A DNA stretch of 64,000 nt from Chelatococcus asaccharovorans. GTDB taxonomy: Bacteria; Pseudomonadota; Alphaproteobacteria; Rhizobiales; Beijerinckiaceae. The stretch's first letter is position 1. Every line of letters starts with the position of its first letter. Below, piece by piece: positions 54,066-63,451 of the stretch. The position numbers and the translations under genes were made by a program. The stretch lies in assembly GCF_003201475.1 (NCBI RefSeq), contig NZ_QJJK01000002.1:1-64000 (forward strand), written 5' to 3'. Under the pieces are notes generated by a model. It did not search any database. It was not told the DNA's origin and saw nothing but the letters and a program-made list of their open reading frames with translations.

Positions 54066-57000
54066 TTATCGGGCCTCCACCGGCAGGGAGCGGGTATCCG
54101 CCTGCTGCCTTTGGGCGTGCCGCCCTTGCAGACGGGCGAGGTAGAGATAGATGACTGGCGTCGTATAGAGCGTCAGAAGCTGGCTGAGCAGCAGGCCGCC
54201 GACCATGGCATAGCCGAGGGGCTGCCTGAGCTCGGAGCCCGTGCCGTTGCCGAGCATCAGCGGCACGCCGGCGAGCAGCGCCGCCATGGTCGTCATGAGG
54301 ATCGGCCGGAAGCGCAGCCGGCAGGCCTCGCGGATGGCTTCCTCCGGCGTCAGCCCGCTCTCGCGTTCGCCGACGATCGCGAAATCCACCAGCAGGATGC
54401 CGTTCTTCTTCACGATGCCGATGAGGAGAATGATGCCGATGATGCCGATCACCGAGAGATCGAACCCGCCGGCCCAAAGGGCGAGCAGCGCGCCGACGCC
54501 CGCCGAGGGCAAGGTGGAGAGGATCGTCAGCGGATGGACGAAGCTCTCGTAGAGCATGCCGAGGATGACATAGACCGCGAAGAGGGCAGCGGCTATGAGG
54601 GCCGGCTCGCTCGCCAACGCACTTTGGAAGGCCTGGGCATTGCCCTGAAAACCTCCCGTCAGCGTGGACGGCGCGCCGATCGAACGCGCGGCCGTGTTGA
54701 TGGCGTTCACCGCGTCGCCAAGTGAAACGCCCGGCTTCAGGTTGAAGGACAGGGTCACGGCGGGAAACTGGGCCTGATGCGAGACAGACAGCGGGCCGAC
54801 GCCCTTCGCGTCCACCGTCACGAAGGTGGACAGCGGAATGGCTTGCCCCGACGACGGTGATTTCACGTAGATCTGGTCAAGGGTACCGATATGACCGAGC
54901 AGATCGGGCCTGGCCTGCAGGACGACCGAATAGGAGTTCAGCTGCGTGAAATATTGCGTCACCTTCTGCTGGCCGAAGGCGTCGTTCAATGTCGCGTCAA
55001 TCAGGGCAGGCTGGATGCCGAAGCGCGCGGCGCGATCGCGGTCGATAGTCACCTTGAGCTGCGGGGCATTGCCTTGCTGGTCGCTCGACACGTCGGTCAG
55101 CTCGGGCAATTGCCTTAACCGTGCCAGGAGCTTCGGCGCCCAGCTGTTGAGTTCATCGAGATCCGCGGCGGTGAGCGTATACTGATACTGCGCGCGCGAG
55201 ACACGGCCGCCGACGGTGATATCCTGCGCCGGCTGGAGAAAAACCGCCGCACCGGCAACCTCGCCCAGTTTCGGCCTGAGACGATTGATGACCTGCGCGG
55301 CCGACGCGTCGCGCTCCTCGCGCGGCTTCAGCGCGATGAAAAAGCGGCCGTTGTTGGTGGTATTGGCACCGCCGGCGCCGAGGACGGAGCCAAAGGCGGC
55401 CACCGCCGGATCCTGGGCGATGACGGCGCCGAGCTCCTGCTGCAGGCGCTTCATCTCCTCGGGCGAGACATCCTGCGCGGCCTCCGACAAACCCATGATC
55501 AGGCCGGTGTCCTGCGTTGGAAAAAAGCCTTTCGGGATGATGACGAACAGCCAGCCGGTCAGGGCGAGGGTCAGGATAAAGACAGTCAGAGTCACGCGCC
55601 GATACCGCAAGGCGACATCGAGCGTGCGCATGTAGAACGCCAATATCGCGTCGAAGCCACCCTCGATGACCCGATAGATCAAGCCATGCCGATGGCTCGG
55701 CGGCTTCAGGAAGCGCGAGCACAGCATCGGCGTCAAGGTCAGCGAAATGAACACCGACACCGCGATCGCCGCGGTGACGGTCAAGGCAAATTCGCGAAAG
55801 AGTCGCCCGACGATGCCGCCCATCAGGAGAAGCGGGATGAAGACCGCTACCAGCGACAGGCTGATGGACAGGACCGTGAAGCCGATCTCGCGCGCGCCGC
55901 TCATGGCCGCGGTGAAGGCGTCCTGCCCCTCCTCCATGTGACGCACGATGTTCTCGACCACGACGATAGCATCGTCGACGACGAAACCCACCGCAATGGT
56001 CAGCGCCATCAGCGACAGGTTGTCGATGCTGAAGCCAAGCGCGTACATGACAGCCGCGCTGCCGGCGAAGGACAGGGGGACGACCACGGCCGGAATGGCG
56101 GTCGCCCGCAGGTTGCGCAGGAACAGCAGGATGACGAGCACGACCAGCGCGATCGTCAGCACCAGCGTGAACTGCACATCGGCGACCGAGGCGCGGATCG
56201 TCACGGAACGGTCGACGACGGTGTCGACCTTGATGCCCGCAGGCAGCACGTTGTCGAGCTGGGGCAAGGTCGCCTTGATGGCATCGACGGTGGCGATAAC
56301 ATTGGCGCCCGGCTGCTTGAAGACCAGCAGCACGACAGCGCGGCGGTTATTCTGCCAGGCTGCGACGTCGGTGTTTTCCGGGCCGACGACCGCCTTCCCG
56401 ACATCCCGCACCCGGATCGGCGCACCCTCGCGATAGGCCAGGATCACGTTGTCATAGTCTTCCGGCTTGGTGATCTGGTCGTTGGCCGCGATCGTGAAGC
56501 TGCGCACCGCGCCGTTGACCACGCCTTTGGCGGCCTCGGCGGTGGCGTTGGCGAGCGTGCCGCGCACATCCTCCAGCGTCAGACCCGTCGCGGCGAGCTT
56601 GGCGGGATCGACCTGAACGCGGATCGCCGGCTTCTGCTCGCCGCCGATGACGACCTGGGAGACGCCCTCCACCTGCGACAGGCGTTGCGCCAGGACATTG
56701 TCGGCGAAGTCGTCGACATCGGTCAGAGGCATCGTTTCGGAATGCGCGGCAAGGATCATGATCGGGCTGTCGGCCGGATTGACCTTGCGATAGCTCGGCG
56801 GCGACGAAAGATCGTCCGGCAACTGCCGCTGGGCGACCGTGATCGCGGCCTGGACGTCCTGCGCGGCCGCATCGATGTTGCGATCGAGCGAGAACTGGAT
56901 GGTGATGGACGTCGAGCCAAGCGTGCTCGTCGAGGTCATCTGGGTGATGCCGGCGATCTGCCCGAACTGGCGCTCCAGCGGCGCCGCGACTGATGATGCC

Positions 57001-57176
57001 ATGACATCGGGGCTCGCGCCCGGCAGCCGCGCCGACACCTGGATGGTTGGGAAATCGATCTGCGGAAGCGGCGCCACAGGCAGGAGCGGATAGGCGACAA
57101 TCCCCAGCATGACGATCGCAGCCATGAGCAAGGTCGTCATAACCGGGCGAGTGATGAAGGGAGCGGAGATGTTCAT
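54066..57176 (-). CDS. RND efflux transporter permease (MdtB/MdtC/MuxB-type)
   Basis: Inner-membrane proton-driven pump of 1036 residues with twelve helices and two large periplasmic domains. The start MNISAPFITRPVMTTLLMAAI and PVAPLPQIDFPTIQV are typical of the HAE-1 family; VGFVVDDAIVVVENIVRHME carries the paired Asp of the proton relay in helix 4. GGGAGAGATCC precedes the ATG at 57176; the frame opens 65 codons earlier without coding character. It follows the adaptor gene by 43 bp. No outer-membrane channel gene is adjacent. Confidence 0.94.
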   Translation of the reverse strand: MNISAPFITRPVMTTLLMAAIVMLGIVAYPLLPVAPLPQIDFPTIQVSARLPGASPDVMASSVAAPLERQFGQIAGITQMTSTSTLGSTSITIQFSLDRNIDAAAQDVQAAITVAQRQLPDDLSSPPSYRKVNPADSPIMILAAHSETMPLTDVDDFADNVLAQRLSQVEGVSQVVIGGEQKPAIRVQVDPAKLAATGLTLEDVRGTLANATAEAAKGVVNGAVRSFTIAANDQITKPEDYDNVILAYREGAPIRVRDVGKAVVGPENTDVAAWQNNRRAVVLLVFKQPGANVIATVDAIKATLPQLDNVLPAGIKVDTVVDRSVTIRASVADVQFTLVLTIALVVLVILLFLRNLRATAIPAVVVPLSFAGSAAVMYALGFSIDNLSLMALTIAVGFVVDDAIVVVENIVRHMEEGQDAFTAAMSGAREIGFTVLSISLSLVAVFIPLLLMGGIVGRLFREFALTVTAAIAVSVFISLTLTPMLCSRFLKPPSHRHGLIYRVIEGGFDAILAFYMRTLDVALRYRRVTLTVFILTLALTGWLFVIIPKGFFPTQDTGLIMGLSEAAQDVSPEEMKRLQQELGAVIAQDPAVAAFGSVLGAGGANTTNNGRFFIALKPREERDASAAQVINRLRPKLGEVAGAAVFLQPAQDITVGGRVSRAQYQYTLTAADLDELNSWAPKLLARLRQLPELTDVSSDQQGNAPQLKVTIDRDRAARFGIQPALIDATLNDAFGQQKVTQYFTQLNSYSVVLQARPDLLGHIGTLDQIYVKSPSSGQAIPLSTFVTVDAKGVGPLSVSHQAQFPAVTLSFNLKPGVSLGDAVNAINTAARSIGAPSTLTGGFQGNAQAFQSALASEPALIAAALFAVYVILGMLYESFVHPLTILSTLPSAGVGALLALWAGGFDLSVIGIIGIILLIGIVKKNGILLVDFAIVGERESGLTPEEAIREACRLRFRPILMTTMAALLAGVPLMLGNGTGSELRQPLGYAMVGGLLLSQLLTLYTTPVIYLYLARLQGRHAQRQQADTRSLPVEAR

Positions 57177-57219
57177 GGATCTCTCCCGGCCGGGCACGAC
57201 CGCCCTGGACTTTCCGGTG

Positions 57220-58542
57220 TCAGGGCGTGTCTTTCGCTTTGGCAACACCCGGCGCCTGCGCGGCACCTGAATTCCGCGACAGATCCGGGTTCCGCGACAG
57301 ATCTTGGCTCCGCGACAGATCCTGGCTGACCGCCCCGATCGTCTCCGTCGCCACGCTTGGCCCGGGGGCAATCTTGCGCGGGGCGGTCGTACTGCCGTCC
57401 GGCCCTCTGACCGTCACATGCGTGCGCGGCCGCAGACGGTATTGCCCGCCTGTGACAACCTGATCGCCGTCGCTCAGGCCCTTCGTCACGACGGTCAGAT
57501 CACCCTCCGTCGCCCCGGTCTCGATCGGCCGCATCTGGGCGATGCTGTCGCCATCGACGACCCAGGCATAGAGCCCGTCGGGCCCGCGCTGGACGGCCGC
57601 ATCCGGCACGGTCAAGGCATTCTTCAAGACGGAGACGGTCACTGCGACATGGACAAACGCGCCCGGCCACAGGCGCTCGTCCCCGTTGGGAAATTCCGCC
57701 TTCAGGCGCAGCGTCGCCGTGGTTGGATCGATCCGGTTGTCGATCACCGTGACCCGCCCCGTCCCCAGCACGGTGCCGGACTGGTCCGTCGCCGTAATGG
57801 GCACCGGCCCAGACCGCATCGCCTCCTGCATGGCCTGCAAATGCTTCTCTGGCAGCGTGAACAGCACCGCGACAGGTTTCAAGGTCGCCAGAATACCGAT
57901 CGGCAGGACGTCTGAGGGATGCACGACATTCCCGGCATCGGCCTGGCGGATCCCCATGCGTCCGTTTGTCGGTGCCGTGATCGTCATATAGTCGAGATTG
58001 GTTGTCGCGCTGTCGATCGCGGCCTGGTCCGCGGCGATCGTCGCTTTGAGCTGATCAACCGTCGCCTGCTGCTGATCGAGTTGCTGCTTGCTGGCGAAAT
58101 CCTTGCTGGCGAGCGCCAGAGACCGGGACAGATCCGCCTGGGCGCTGCGCAGCTGTGCCTCGTCCTTCGCCTTCGTGGCACGGGCCTGTGCAAGCGCCGC
58201 TTCCGTCAGCCGCGGGTCGAGCCGCGCGAGGACGTCGCCCGCCTTGACGTGCTGCCCTTCCCTGAAGGCAACCTCCTGAAGGGTCCCGTCGACGCGGGTG
58301 CGCAGGTTGACGGTCTGGGATGCCTGCACCGTGCCGAGGCCGGTCAAGGTCAGCGGCACATCCCGCCGGGTGACGGGCGTGGCCGTTACAGGAACGGCAG
58401 CCTGCGGCGGGGAAGCCGGTGCCGCGCCTTGCGACCGCGCGGGCAGCGTGAGGACGCCCGCCGCTGCCGCGAGCGCCACGGAACCAAGGGCGGCCAGCAC
58501 AATGAGGGTTCGCACCGAAGTAAAACGCCGAAACGAGGACAT
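57220..58542 (-). CDS. RND efflux periplasmic adaptor subunit
   Basis: Membrane fusion protein of 440 residues with an N-terminal signal-anchor, the lipoyl-like RTRVDGTLQEVAFREGQHVKAGDVLARLD segment (about 90-118), a helical hairpin rich in Gln and Ala (130-190), and the beta-barrel domain with TITAPTNGRMGIRQ. The extreme C-terminus has three DLSR-type hexapeptide repeats. GAGGG lies just before the ATG at 58542. It links the RND pump to an outer-membrane channel encoded elsewhere. Confidence 0.93.
   Translation of the reverse strand: MSSFRRFTSVRTLIVLAALGSVALAAAAGVLTLPARSQGAAPASPPQAAVPVTATPVTRRDVPLTLTGLGTVQASQTVNLRTRVDGTLQEVAFREGQHVKAGDVLARLDPRLTEAALAQARATKAKDEAQLRSAQADLSRSLALASKDFASKQQLDQQQATVDQLKATIAADQAAIDSATTNLDYMTITAPTNGRMGIRQADAGNVVHPSDVLPIGILATLKPVAVLFTLPEKHLQAMQEAMRSGPVPITATDQSGTVLGTGRVTVIDNRIDPTTATLRLKAEFPNGDERLWPGAFVHVAVTVSVLKNALTVPDAAVQRGPDGLYAWVVDGDSIAQMRPIETGATEGDLTVVTKGLSDGDQVVTGGQYRLRPRTHVTVRGPDGSTTAPRKIAPGPSVATETIGAVSQDLSRSQDLSRNPDLSRNSGAAQAPGVAKAKDTP
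57272..57325. repeat. Three in-frame 18-bp repeats in the adaptor C-terminus
   Basis: CCGCGACAGATC recurs at 57274, 57292 and 57310, 18 bp apart. The repeats encode DLSRSQ, DLSRNP and DLSRNS near the end of the adaptor. Confidence 0.85.
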
Positions 58543-58637
58543 GGGACCCTCGGAGATGACCTCCCACACCATCGTTCCCGATTTATGGCGCGACAGTGGC
58601 TTGCAAGATTAACTCGCGTCCATGTTGAGCGGGGCTT

Positions 58638-58654
58638 TCGCGGGATTCCCGCGA
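58638..58654 (-). terminator. Possible terminator after the deformylase-like gene
   Basis: TCGCGGGATTCCCGCGA has perfect 8-bp arms around one base, 9 bp past the stop codon. No T run follows on the minus strand, so it may be a Rho-assisted or mRNA-end hairpin. Confidence 0.35.
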
Positions 58655-58662
58655 CGCGACAC

Positions 58663-59163
58663 TCAGCTCAGCCTGTGCAGCTTGTCGTACTGCTTGATCA
58701 GCCGGTCCCGCTTCAAACGGGACAGCCGCTGCAACCAGAAGATGCCGTCGAGCTGGTCAACCTCGTGCTGCAGGCAGATCGCGAGGAGACCTTCCGCCTG
58801 CTCGGTCTGCTCATGGCCGTCGAGGTCCTGATAGCGGCAGACCACCGCGCGTGGCCGTTCCACCTCGGCACGGACGCCGGGCATGGAGAGGCTGCCTTCC
58901 TCGTGGCGCATGAGCGTCTCGGAGATCTCGGTGATCACCGGATTGACATAGATGCGCGGCGCCGGATCGCCCTGCAGCCGGACGACGACAACCCGCTGGA
59001 GGACCCCGATATGGGGAGCGGTCAGGCCGAGGCCGGCCGCCGCTTCCAGCGTATCGGCGACATCGTCCGCCAGCCCGCGGAGCGCCGCATCGAAGGTGAC
59101 CACAGGCGCGGCCAGCTGGCGCAGCCGCGGATCGGGATAACGCAGGATGGCACGCGCCGTCAT
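58663..59163 (-). CDS. Peptide deformylase-like protein with altered metal motifs
   Basis: Protein of 166 residues with the deformylase fold. The three motifs can be lined up but all differ: motif 1 reads GLGLTAPH (usual GxGLAAPQ, Gln to His51); motif 2 reads EGSLS (usual EGCLS, the metal Cys to Ser91); motif 3 reads HEVDQ (usual HExDH, the second metal His to Gln137). Two of three metal ligands are therefore lost, with a new His in motif 1. It is unlikely to be the housekeeping enzyme. The ATG at 59163 overlaps the MFS gene stop by one base. Confidence 0.82.
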   Translation of the reverse strand: MTARAILRYPDPRLRQLAAPVVTFDAALRGLADDVADTLEAAAGLGLTAPHIGVLQRVVVVRLQGDPAPRIYVNPVITEISETLMRHEEGSLSMPGVRAEVERPRAVVCRYQDLDGHEQTEQAEGLLAICLQHEVDQLDGIFWLQRLSRLKRDRLIKQYDKLHRLS

Positions 59164-60470
59164 CACGCCGCTCCCTTTGGCTGTGGCTTGCGGGCGAGGA
59201 AGAAGAACAGGCCGGACAGGGCCGTCAGGACGGCAAGGGCGATGAACACTTGCCCGTAGGCCACGGAGGCATCGAGCATGAGCCCGACCGCGACCGGGCT
59301 GATGATCGTGACGATCGCCGCGAAGGTCTGCACGATCCCGGCGATCTTGCCATAGGATCGGCGGCCGAAATATTCGCCGATCAGGGCGCTCGACACGGCC
59401 GTGCGCGTGCCCCAGGCGAAGCCGAAGATCGCGGCGAAGATCGCGATGGCGACCACGCTCGGCGACGCCGCCAGGATGATGAGCGCCACCGCCGCGGCAA
59501 CGACATTCGTGCCAAGAAGCACGCGCTTGGGGGCGAGGTCGCCGAGCATGCCGCCGAAAATGCGGCCGGCGAGATTGAAGACGTTGACCTCGGCGAGAAA
59601 GAGGGTGGCGACAGCGCGGCCGGAAACCCCCTCGAGATAGGGAAAGAGATGCACCAGCAGCGCCGCCTGATGGAAGTTCGAGAAGGCCATGGCCGCCGTC
59701 ACGAACCAGAAGGCGTGCGTGGCCAGGGCCTGGCGCAGCGAAAGCCCCTCCGCGCCGGAGGGCCTGGCGGCATGCACACCCGCAACCGGCACCGGCCCCC
59801 CGTCGGGCCGCAGGCCGAGTGCCTCCGGATGGCTGCGCACAAGAAGCATCACCGGCAGGCCCAAGCCCAGGATGGCAAAGCCGGTGCCGATGGCGGTGAG
59901 ACGCCAGCCCACATGGCTTTCGGCCAGAACGATCAACGGCAGCGCGACAAAGCCCGCGACCGCGAAGCCCGCCACGGCGAGCCCCATCGCGGTGGAGCGG
60001 CGGGCGGAGAACCAACTGTTGATAAGCTGGCTCACCGTGAGCAGCCCGATCAGGCTATTGGCGAGCCCCATGCTCAGGCACGCGACATAAAAGCCAACCA
60101 GAGACTCCATCGTGCCGAACAGTGCAAAGGCCGCGCAGTAGAGGATTGTGCCCGCAACCATCAGACGCTTGGCACCAAAGCGATCGACGAGCGCGCCGCC
60201 CAGGGGCCCCAGAAGCGTATCGACCGTCTGGACGGAGCGGCCAAGCGACATCTGCGCCGCCGTCCAGCCGAACTCCTGGCGCAGCGGCTGGGCATAGATG
60301 GCGAGCCCCTGCATGGAGATGCTGGTGATCATCTGCGCGCAGAAACCGGCGGCCACGATGATCCAGCCATAGAAGAAACGCTTTTGGACGCGGGCGACGA
60401 ATGTCAGGGGCACCGCGCCCGGGTCGGATGCGCCGGGTCGATCATCCGGCGGAGCCTCGCGCCTGTTCAC
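59163..60470 (-). CDS. MFS transporter (oxalate/formate antiporter-like)
   Basis: Twelve-helix transporter of about 435 residues. FFYGWIIVAAGFCAQMITSI at the N-terminus and GPLGGALVDRFGAKRLM (the MFS motif-A loop) near residue 90 are typical of the monocarboxylate/oxalate-formate group. The start is unclear: GTG at 60470 or 60413, neither with a good ribosome site; the frame opens far upstream. Divergent from the idonate operon and coupled to the deformylase-like gene. It could import idonate or gluconate, or act with the deformylase-like protein; neither is proven. Confidence 0.82.
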   Translation of the reverse strand: MNRREAPPDDRPGASDPGAVPLTFVARVQKRFFYGWIIVAAGFCAQMITSISMQGLAIYAQPLRQEFGWTAAQMSLGRSVQTVDTLLGPLGGALVDRFGAKRLMVAGTILYCAAFALFGTMESLVGFYVACLSMGLANSLIGLLTVSQLINSWFSARRSTAMGLAVAGFAVAGFVALPLIVLAESHVGWRLTAIGTGFAILGLGLPVMLLVRSHPEALGLRPDGGPVPVAGVHAARPSGAEGLSLRQALATHAFWFVTAAMAFSNFHQAALLVHLFPYLEGVSGRAVATLFLAEVNVFNLAGRIFGGMLGDLAPKRVLLGTNVVAAAVALIILAASPSVVAIAIFAAIFGFAWGTRTAVSSALIGEYFGRRSYGKIAGIVQTFAAIVTIISPVAVGLMLDASVAYGQVFIALAVLTALSGLFFFLARKPQPKGAA

Positions 60471-60793
60471 CGCGCAGGCACGCCACGTGCCGGCGAATGG
60501 ATCGAGATCGAGCCTTCGACCATGGAAAAACCTACCGCAGCGACCGCGCGCCTGATGCTCGTGGATAGCGGCCCGCTCTCCGGACGGCAAGTCCATCGCC
60601 TGGTCCGATCGCGTATCGGCCTTCGATCTGTGCAAAAAAGTGATGGACGGGGGGTGTTGTATCCTTGGATCAGCCCTACAACGGGGCGTAGAACAGGCTT
60701 GGTGCTGCCGATGACCAGAATGGCACGGACCTCTATCGAGTCGTAGGAAGGAATGCGGGGCTCGCTCTCCGCTCGCATTATTCGAGGAAACAC
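60471..60793. other. Divergent control region between MFS gene and idonate operon
   Basis: No gene seen. It contains the inverted repeats GGCACGCCACGTGCC (about 60477-60491) and CCGATCGCGTATCGG (60605-60619), and ATCCTTGGAT near 60661. Any of these could be an operator; no regulator gene is adjacent. Confidence 0.4.
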
Positions 60794-61840
60794 ATGTCGT
60801 CTTCACCATTGGGCGTCGTCGTTCATGCACCCAAGGATCTGCGTGTCGAGGAGGTGGCAGCTGTTGCACCCGCGGCCGGCGAGGTCCGGATCCGTATTGA
60901 AGCCGGCGGCATCTGCGGCTCGGACATGCACTATTACAGCCATGGCGGCTTCGGCACGATCCGCATCAAGGAGCCCATGGTGCTCGGCCACGAGATCGCC
61001 GGGACGGTGGTGGAGCTCGGTTCCGGCGTCAGCCATCTCGCCCTCGGCACCCGCGTCGCCGTCAATCCGAGCCGCCCCTGCGGCGTCTGCAAATATTGCC
61101 GCGAAGGCGCTCCGCGTCAGTGCCTCGACATGTATTTCCTCGGCAGTGCCATGCGCTTCCCCCATGCCCAGGGCGGCTTTCGCCAGAGCCTGACGGTGAA
61201 GGCCGAACAGGCCGTGCCGATCGCCGAGACCGTCTCCATGGGCGAAGCCGCGATGGGCGAGCCGCTGTCGGTCTGCCTGCACGGCGCGCGACAGGCGGGA
61301 CCGTTGATGGGCAAGCGGGTTCTCGTCACCGGCTGCGGTCCCATCGGCATGCTCACGGTGATCGTCGCCCGCTACGCAGGCGCTGCCGAGATCGTCGTCA
61401 CCGACGTCAGCGACTTCCCCCTGTCGATCGCGCGCCAGGTCGGCGCGACACGGGCGATCAATATCGCCGCCGAACCGGATGCCCTGGAGGCCTATGGAGC
61501 AGACAAGGGCACCTTCGATGTGCTGTTCGAAGCCTCCGGCCACCAGTCGGCGCTTGTCGGGGCCTTGGCCGCCCTGCGACCCGGCGCCGTCATCGTGCAG
61601 CTCGGGCTCGGCGGCGACATGACACTCCCCATCAATGTCATCGTGGCCAAGGAACTCCAGCTGCGCGGCACCTTCCGCTTCGATTCCGAGTTCAATCTGG
61701 CGGTTGAACTGATGAATCGCGGCCTGATCGACGTCAAACCGCTGCTGACCGCCACACTTCCTTTCCGGGAAGCCAACGACGCCTTCAACCTGGCACTGGA
61801 CCGCTCGCGGGCCGTCAAGGTGCAGATGGCTTTCACATAA
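60794..61840 (+). CDS. idnD: L-idonate 5-dehydrogenase (zinc alcohol dehydrogenase family)
   Basis: Medium-chain dehydrogenase of 348 residues. Catalytic zinc ligands Cys41 and His66-Glu67; structural-zinc Cys96, Cys99, Cys102 and Cys110; NAD-binding GCGPIGM near 180. The stretch SDMHYYSHGGFGTIRIKEPM is characteristic of L-idonate 5-dehydrogenases, which form 5-keto-D-gluconate. First gene of an operon with 6-phosphogluconate dehydrogenase and gluconokinase, which supports the call. Confidence 0.88.
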   Translation: MSSSPLGVVVHAPKDLRVEEVAAVAPAAGEVRIRIEAGGICGSDMHYYSHGGFGTIRIKEPMVLGHEIAGTVVELGSGVSHLALGTRVAVNPSRPCGVCKYCREGAPRQCLDMYFLGSAMRFPHAQGGFRQSLTVKAEQAVPIAETVSMGEAAMGEPLSVCLHGARQAGPLMGKRVLVTGCGPIGMLTVIVARYAGAAEIVVTDVSDFPLSIARQVGATRAINIAAEPDALEAYGADKGTFDVLFEASGHQSALVGALAALRPGAVIVQLGLGGDMTLPINVIVAKELQLRGTFRFDSEFNLAVELMNRGLIDVKPLLTATLPFREANDAFNLALDRSRAVKVQMAFT

Positions 61841-61949
61841 TAACGGTTCAACCTCGGCCCCTGCCCCATCGGCAGGGATGGTGTATCGCGAGACGGCCCT
61901 GCGCTACCCAGGCAACAGACCCCGTCCTCGCGCGAAACAGGAACGAGAC

Positions 61950-63365
61950 ATGACGACAAAGGCTTCAGTAGGCGTCCTCGGGCTCGGAACCATGGGCGCC
62001 AATCTCGCCCTCAACCTGGCGGACCAGGGCGGCCAGACCGTCGCGCTTTTCAACCGCACGACCATCAAGGCGCAGGAACTCGCGGACGCCAATCCCGCCT
62101 TCGCGAAATCCCTCGTTCCGACCGACAGCCTCGAGCGCTTTGTCGAGGCGCTCGCCACGCCGCGCATCATCATCCTGATGGTGCAGGCGGGCGCGGCCGT
62201 CGACGAGCAGATCGCGGCGCTCAAGCCGTTGCTCGACAAAGGCGACATCGTCATCGACGCCGGCAATGCCGACTTCAACGACACGCGCCGCCGCGCGGCT
62301 CAATTGAAGGACAGCCCGATCCGCTTCGTCGGCATGGGCGTGTCCGGCGGCGAACTCGGCGCCCGCCACGGGCCGTCGATCATGGCCGGCGGCGACGCGG
62401 ACGTCTATGCGATCATCGGCCCGATCCTGGAGCGCATCGCCGCCAAGTATCAGGGCGCCCCCTGCGTCGCCCATATGGGGCCCGACGGCGCGGGCCATTT
62501 CGTCAAGACCATCCACAACGGCATCGAATATGCCGATATGGAGATGATCGCCGAGGTCTATGGCATCATGCGCGACGGCCTCGGCCTCAAGGCTGCGGAT
62601 GCCGCCAAGGTCTTCACGCGGTGGAACGCGGGCGATCTCGCCTCCTATCTCATCGAGATCTCAGGCGTCACCCTCGCCGAAATCGATCCGGATACGGGCA
62701 AGCCGATGGTCGACGTCATTGTCGACGAGGCCGGCCAGAAGGGCACTGGCCGCTGGGCGGTGATCGAGGCGCAGAAGCTCGCGGTCAGCGCCACGACGCT
62801 CGAAGCCGCGGTCTCGGCGCGCATCATCTCCGCGCACCGGGCCGAGCGTGCCCGCACCGGCGCGATCTATGACCTCGGGGCCACCGAAAAGCTCACCGGC
62901 GTCGACCTCGATGCGCTCGAGAAGGCGTTGGAAACCGCCAAGATCATCGCCTATGCGCAGGGCTTCGTCATCATGCAGGAGGCCTCGAAGACCTTCGGCT
63001 GGAACCTTCCGCTCGGCAAGATCGCCGAGATCTGGCGTGCCGGCTGCATCATCCGCTCGCGCTTCCTCGACGCTATCACGCGTGCTTTCGATGCCAGCGA
63101 GACGCCGGAAAACCTCCTGCAGGTGCCGGAATTCGTCAAACGCGTGAAGGCGGGCCAGGGCGCGTTGCGCCGCGTGGTGGCGCAGGCCGTGCTCGCCGGC
63201 ATTCCGGTGCCGGCCCTCTCCGCGGCGCTCGCCTATTTCGACGATCTGCGCCGGCGACGCGGCACCGCCAATCTGATCCAGGCGCAGCGCGACCTGTTCG
63301 GCGCACACACCTTCCGCCGGCTCGACCGGGACGGGGTCTTCCATCACGAATGGCCGCCGGTCTGA
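61950..63365 (+). CDS. gnd: 6-phosphogluconate dehydrogenase, decarboxylating
   Basis: Protein of 471 residues. NADP-binding GLGTMG at 11-16, the MGVSGGELGARHGPSIMAGG signature near 134-153, and KTIHNGIEYADMEMIAE with the catalytic Lys and Glu. It converts 6-phosphogluconate to ribulose 5-phosphate and CO2. Full length for the long (bacterial/eukaryotic) type. ATG at 61950 follows AGGAACGAG. The stop codon overlaps the ATG of the short-chain dehydrogenase remnant (TGATG). Confidence 0.94.
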   Translation: MTTKASVGVLGLGTMGANLALNLADQGGQTVALFNRTTIKAQELADANPAFAKSLVPTDSLERFVEALATPRIIILMVQAGAAVDEQIAALKPLLDKGDIVIDAGNADFNDTRRRAAQLKDSPIRFVGMGVSGGELGARHGPSIMAGGDADVYAIIGPILERIAAKYQGAPCVAHMGPDGAGHFVKTIHNGIEYADMEMIAEVYGIMRDGLGLKAADAAKVFTRWNAGDLASYLIEISGVTLAEIDPDTGKPMVDVIVDEAGQKGTGRWAVIEAQKLAVSATTLEAAVSARIISAHRAERARTGAIYDLGATEKLTGVDLDALEKALETAKIIAYAQGFVIMQEASKTFGWNLPLGKIAEIWRAGCIIRSRFLDAITRAFDASETPENLLQVPEFVKRVKAGQGALRRVVAQAVLAGIPVPALSAALAYFDDLRRRRGTANLIQAQRDLFGAHTFRRLDRDGVFHHEWPPV

Positions 63366-63451
63366 TGCCGGATATACGCGCCTCCACCGCCTCGGATAGC
63401 GTCAGTGGCCAGATCCTCAACGTCGATGGAGGCGTCCTTGCGACGCTCTGA
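63365..63451 (+). pseudogene. C-terminal remnant of a short-chain dehydrogenase (probable idnO)
   Basis: An open frame of 28 codons reads MPDIRASTASDSVSGQILNV, then DGGVLATL and a stop. SGQILNVDGG is the C-terminal signature of short-chain dehydrogenases such as gluconate 5-dehydrogenase (IdnO), the enzyme missing from this pathway. The catalytic body is absent, so it is a remnant. It starts in the gnd stop codon and overlaps the gluconokinase start by 14 bases; its VDGG codons include the GGAGG used by gluconokinase. Confidence 0.75.

Noticed and set aside
57177-57371. N-terminal extension of the RND permease
   Set aside because: The 65 extra codons read Arg-rich sequence that is the shadow of the adaptor's DLSR repeats; a strong ribosome site and the family start are at 57176.
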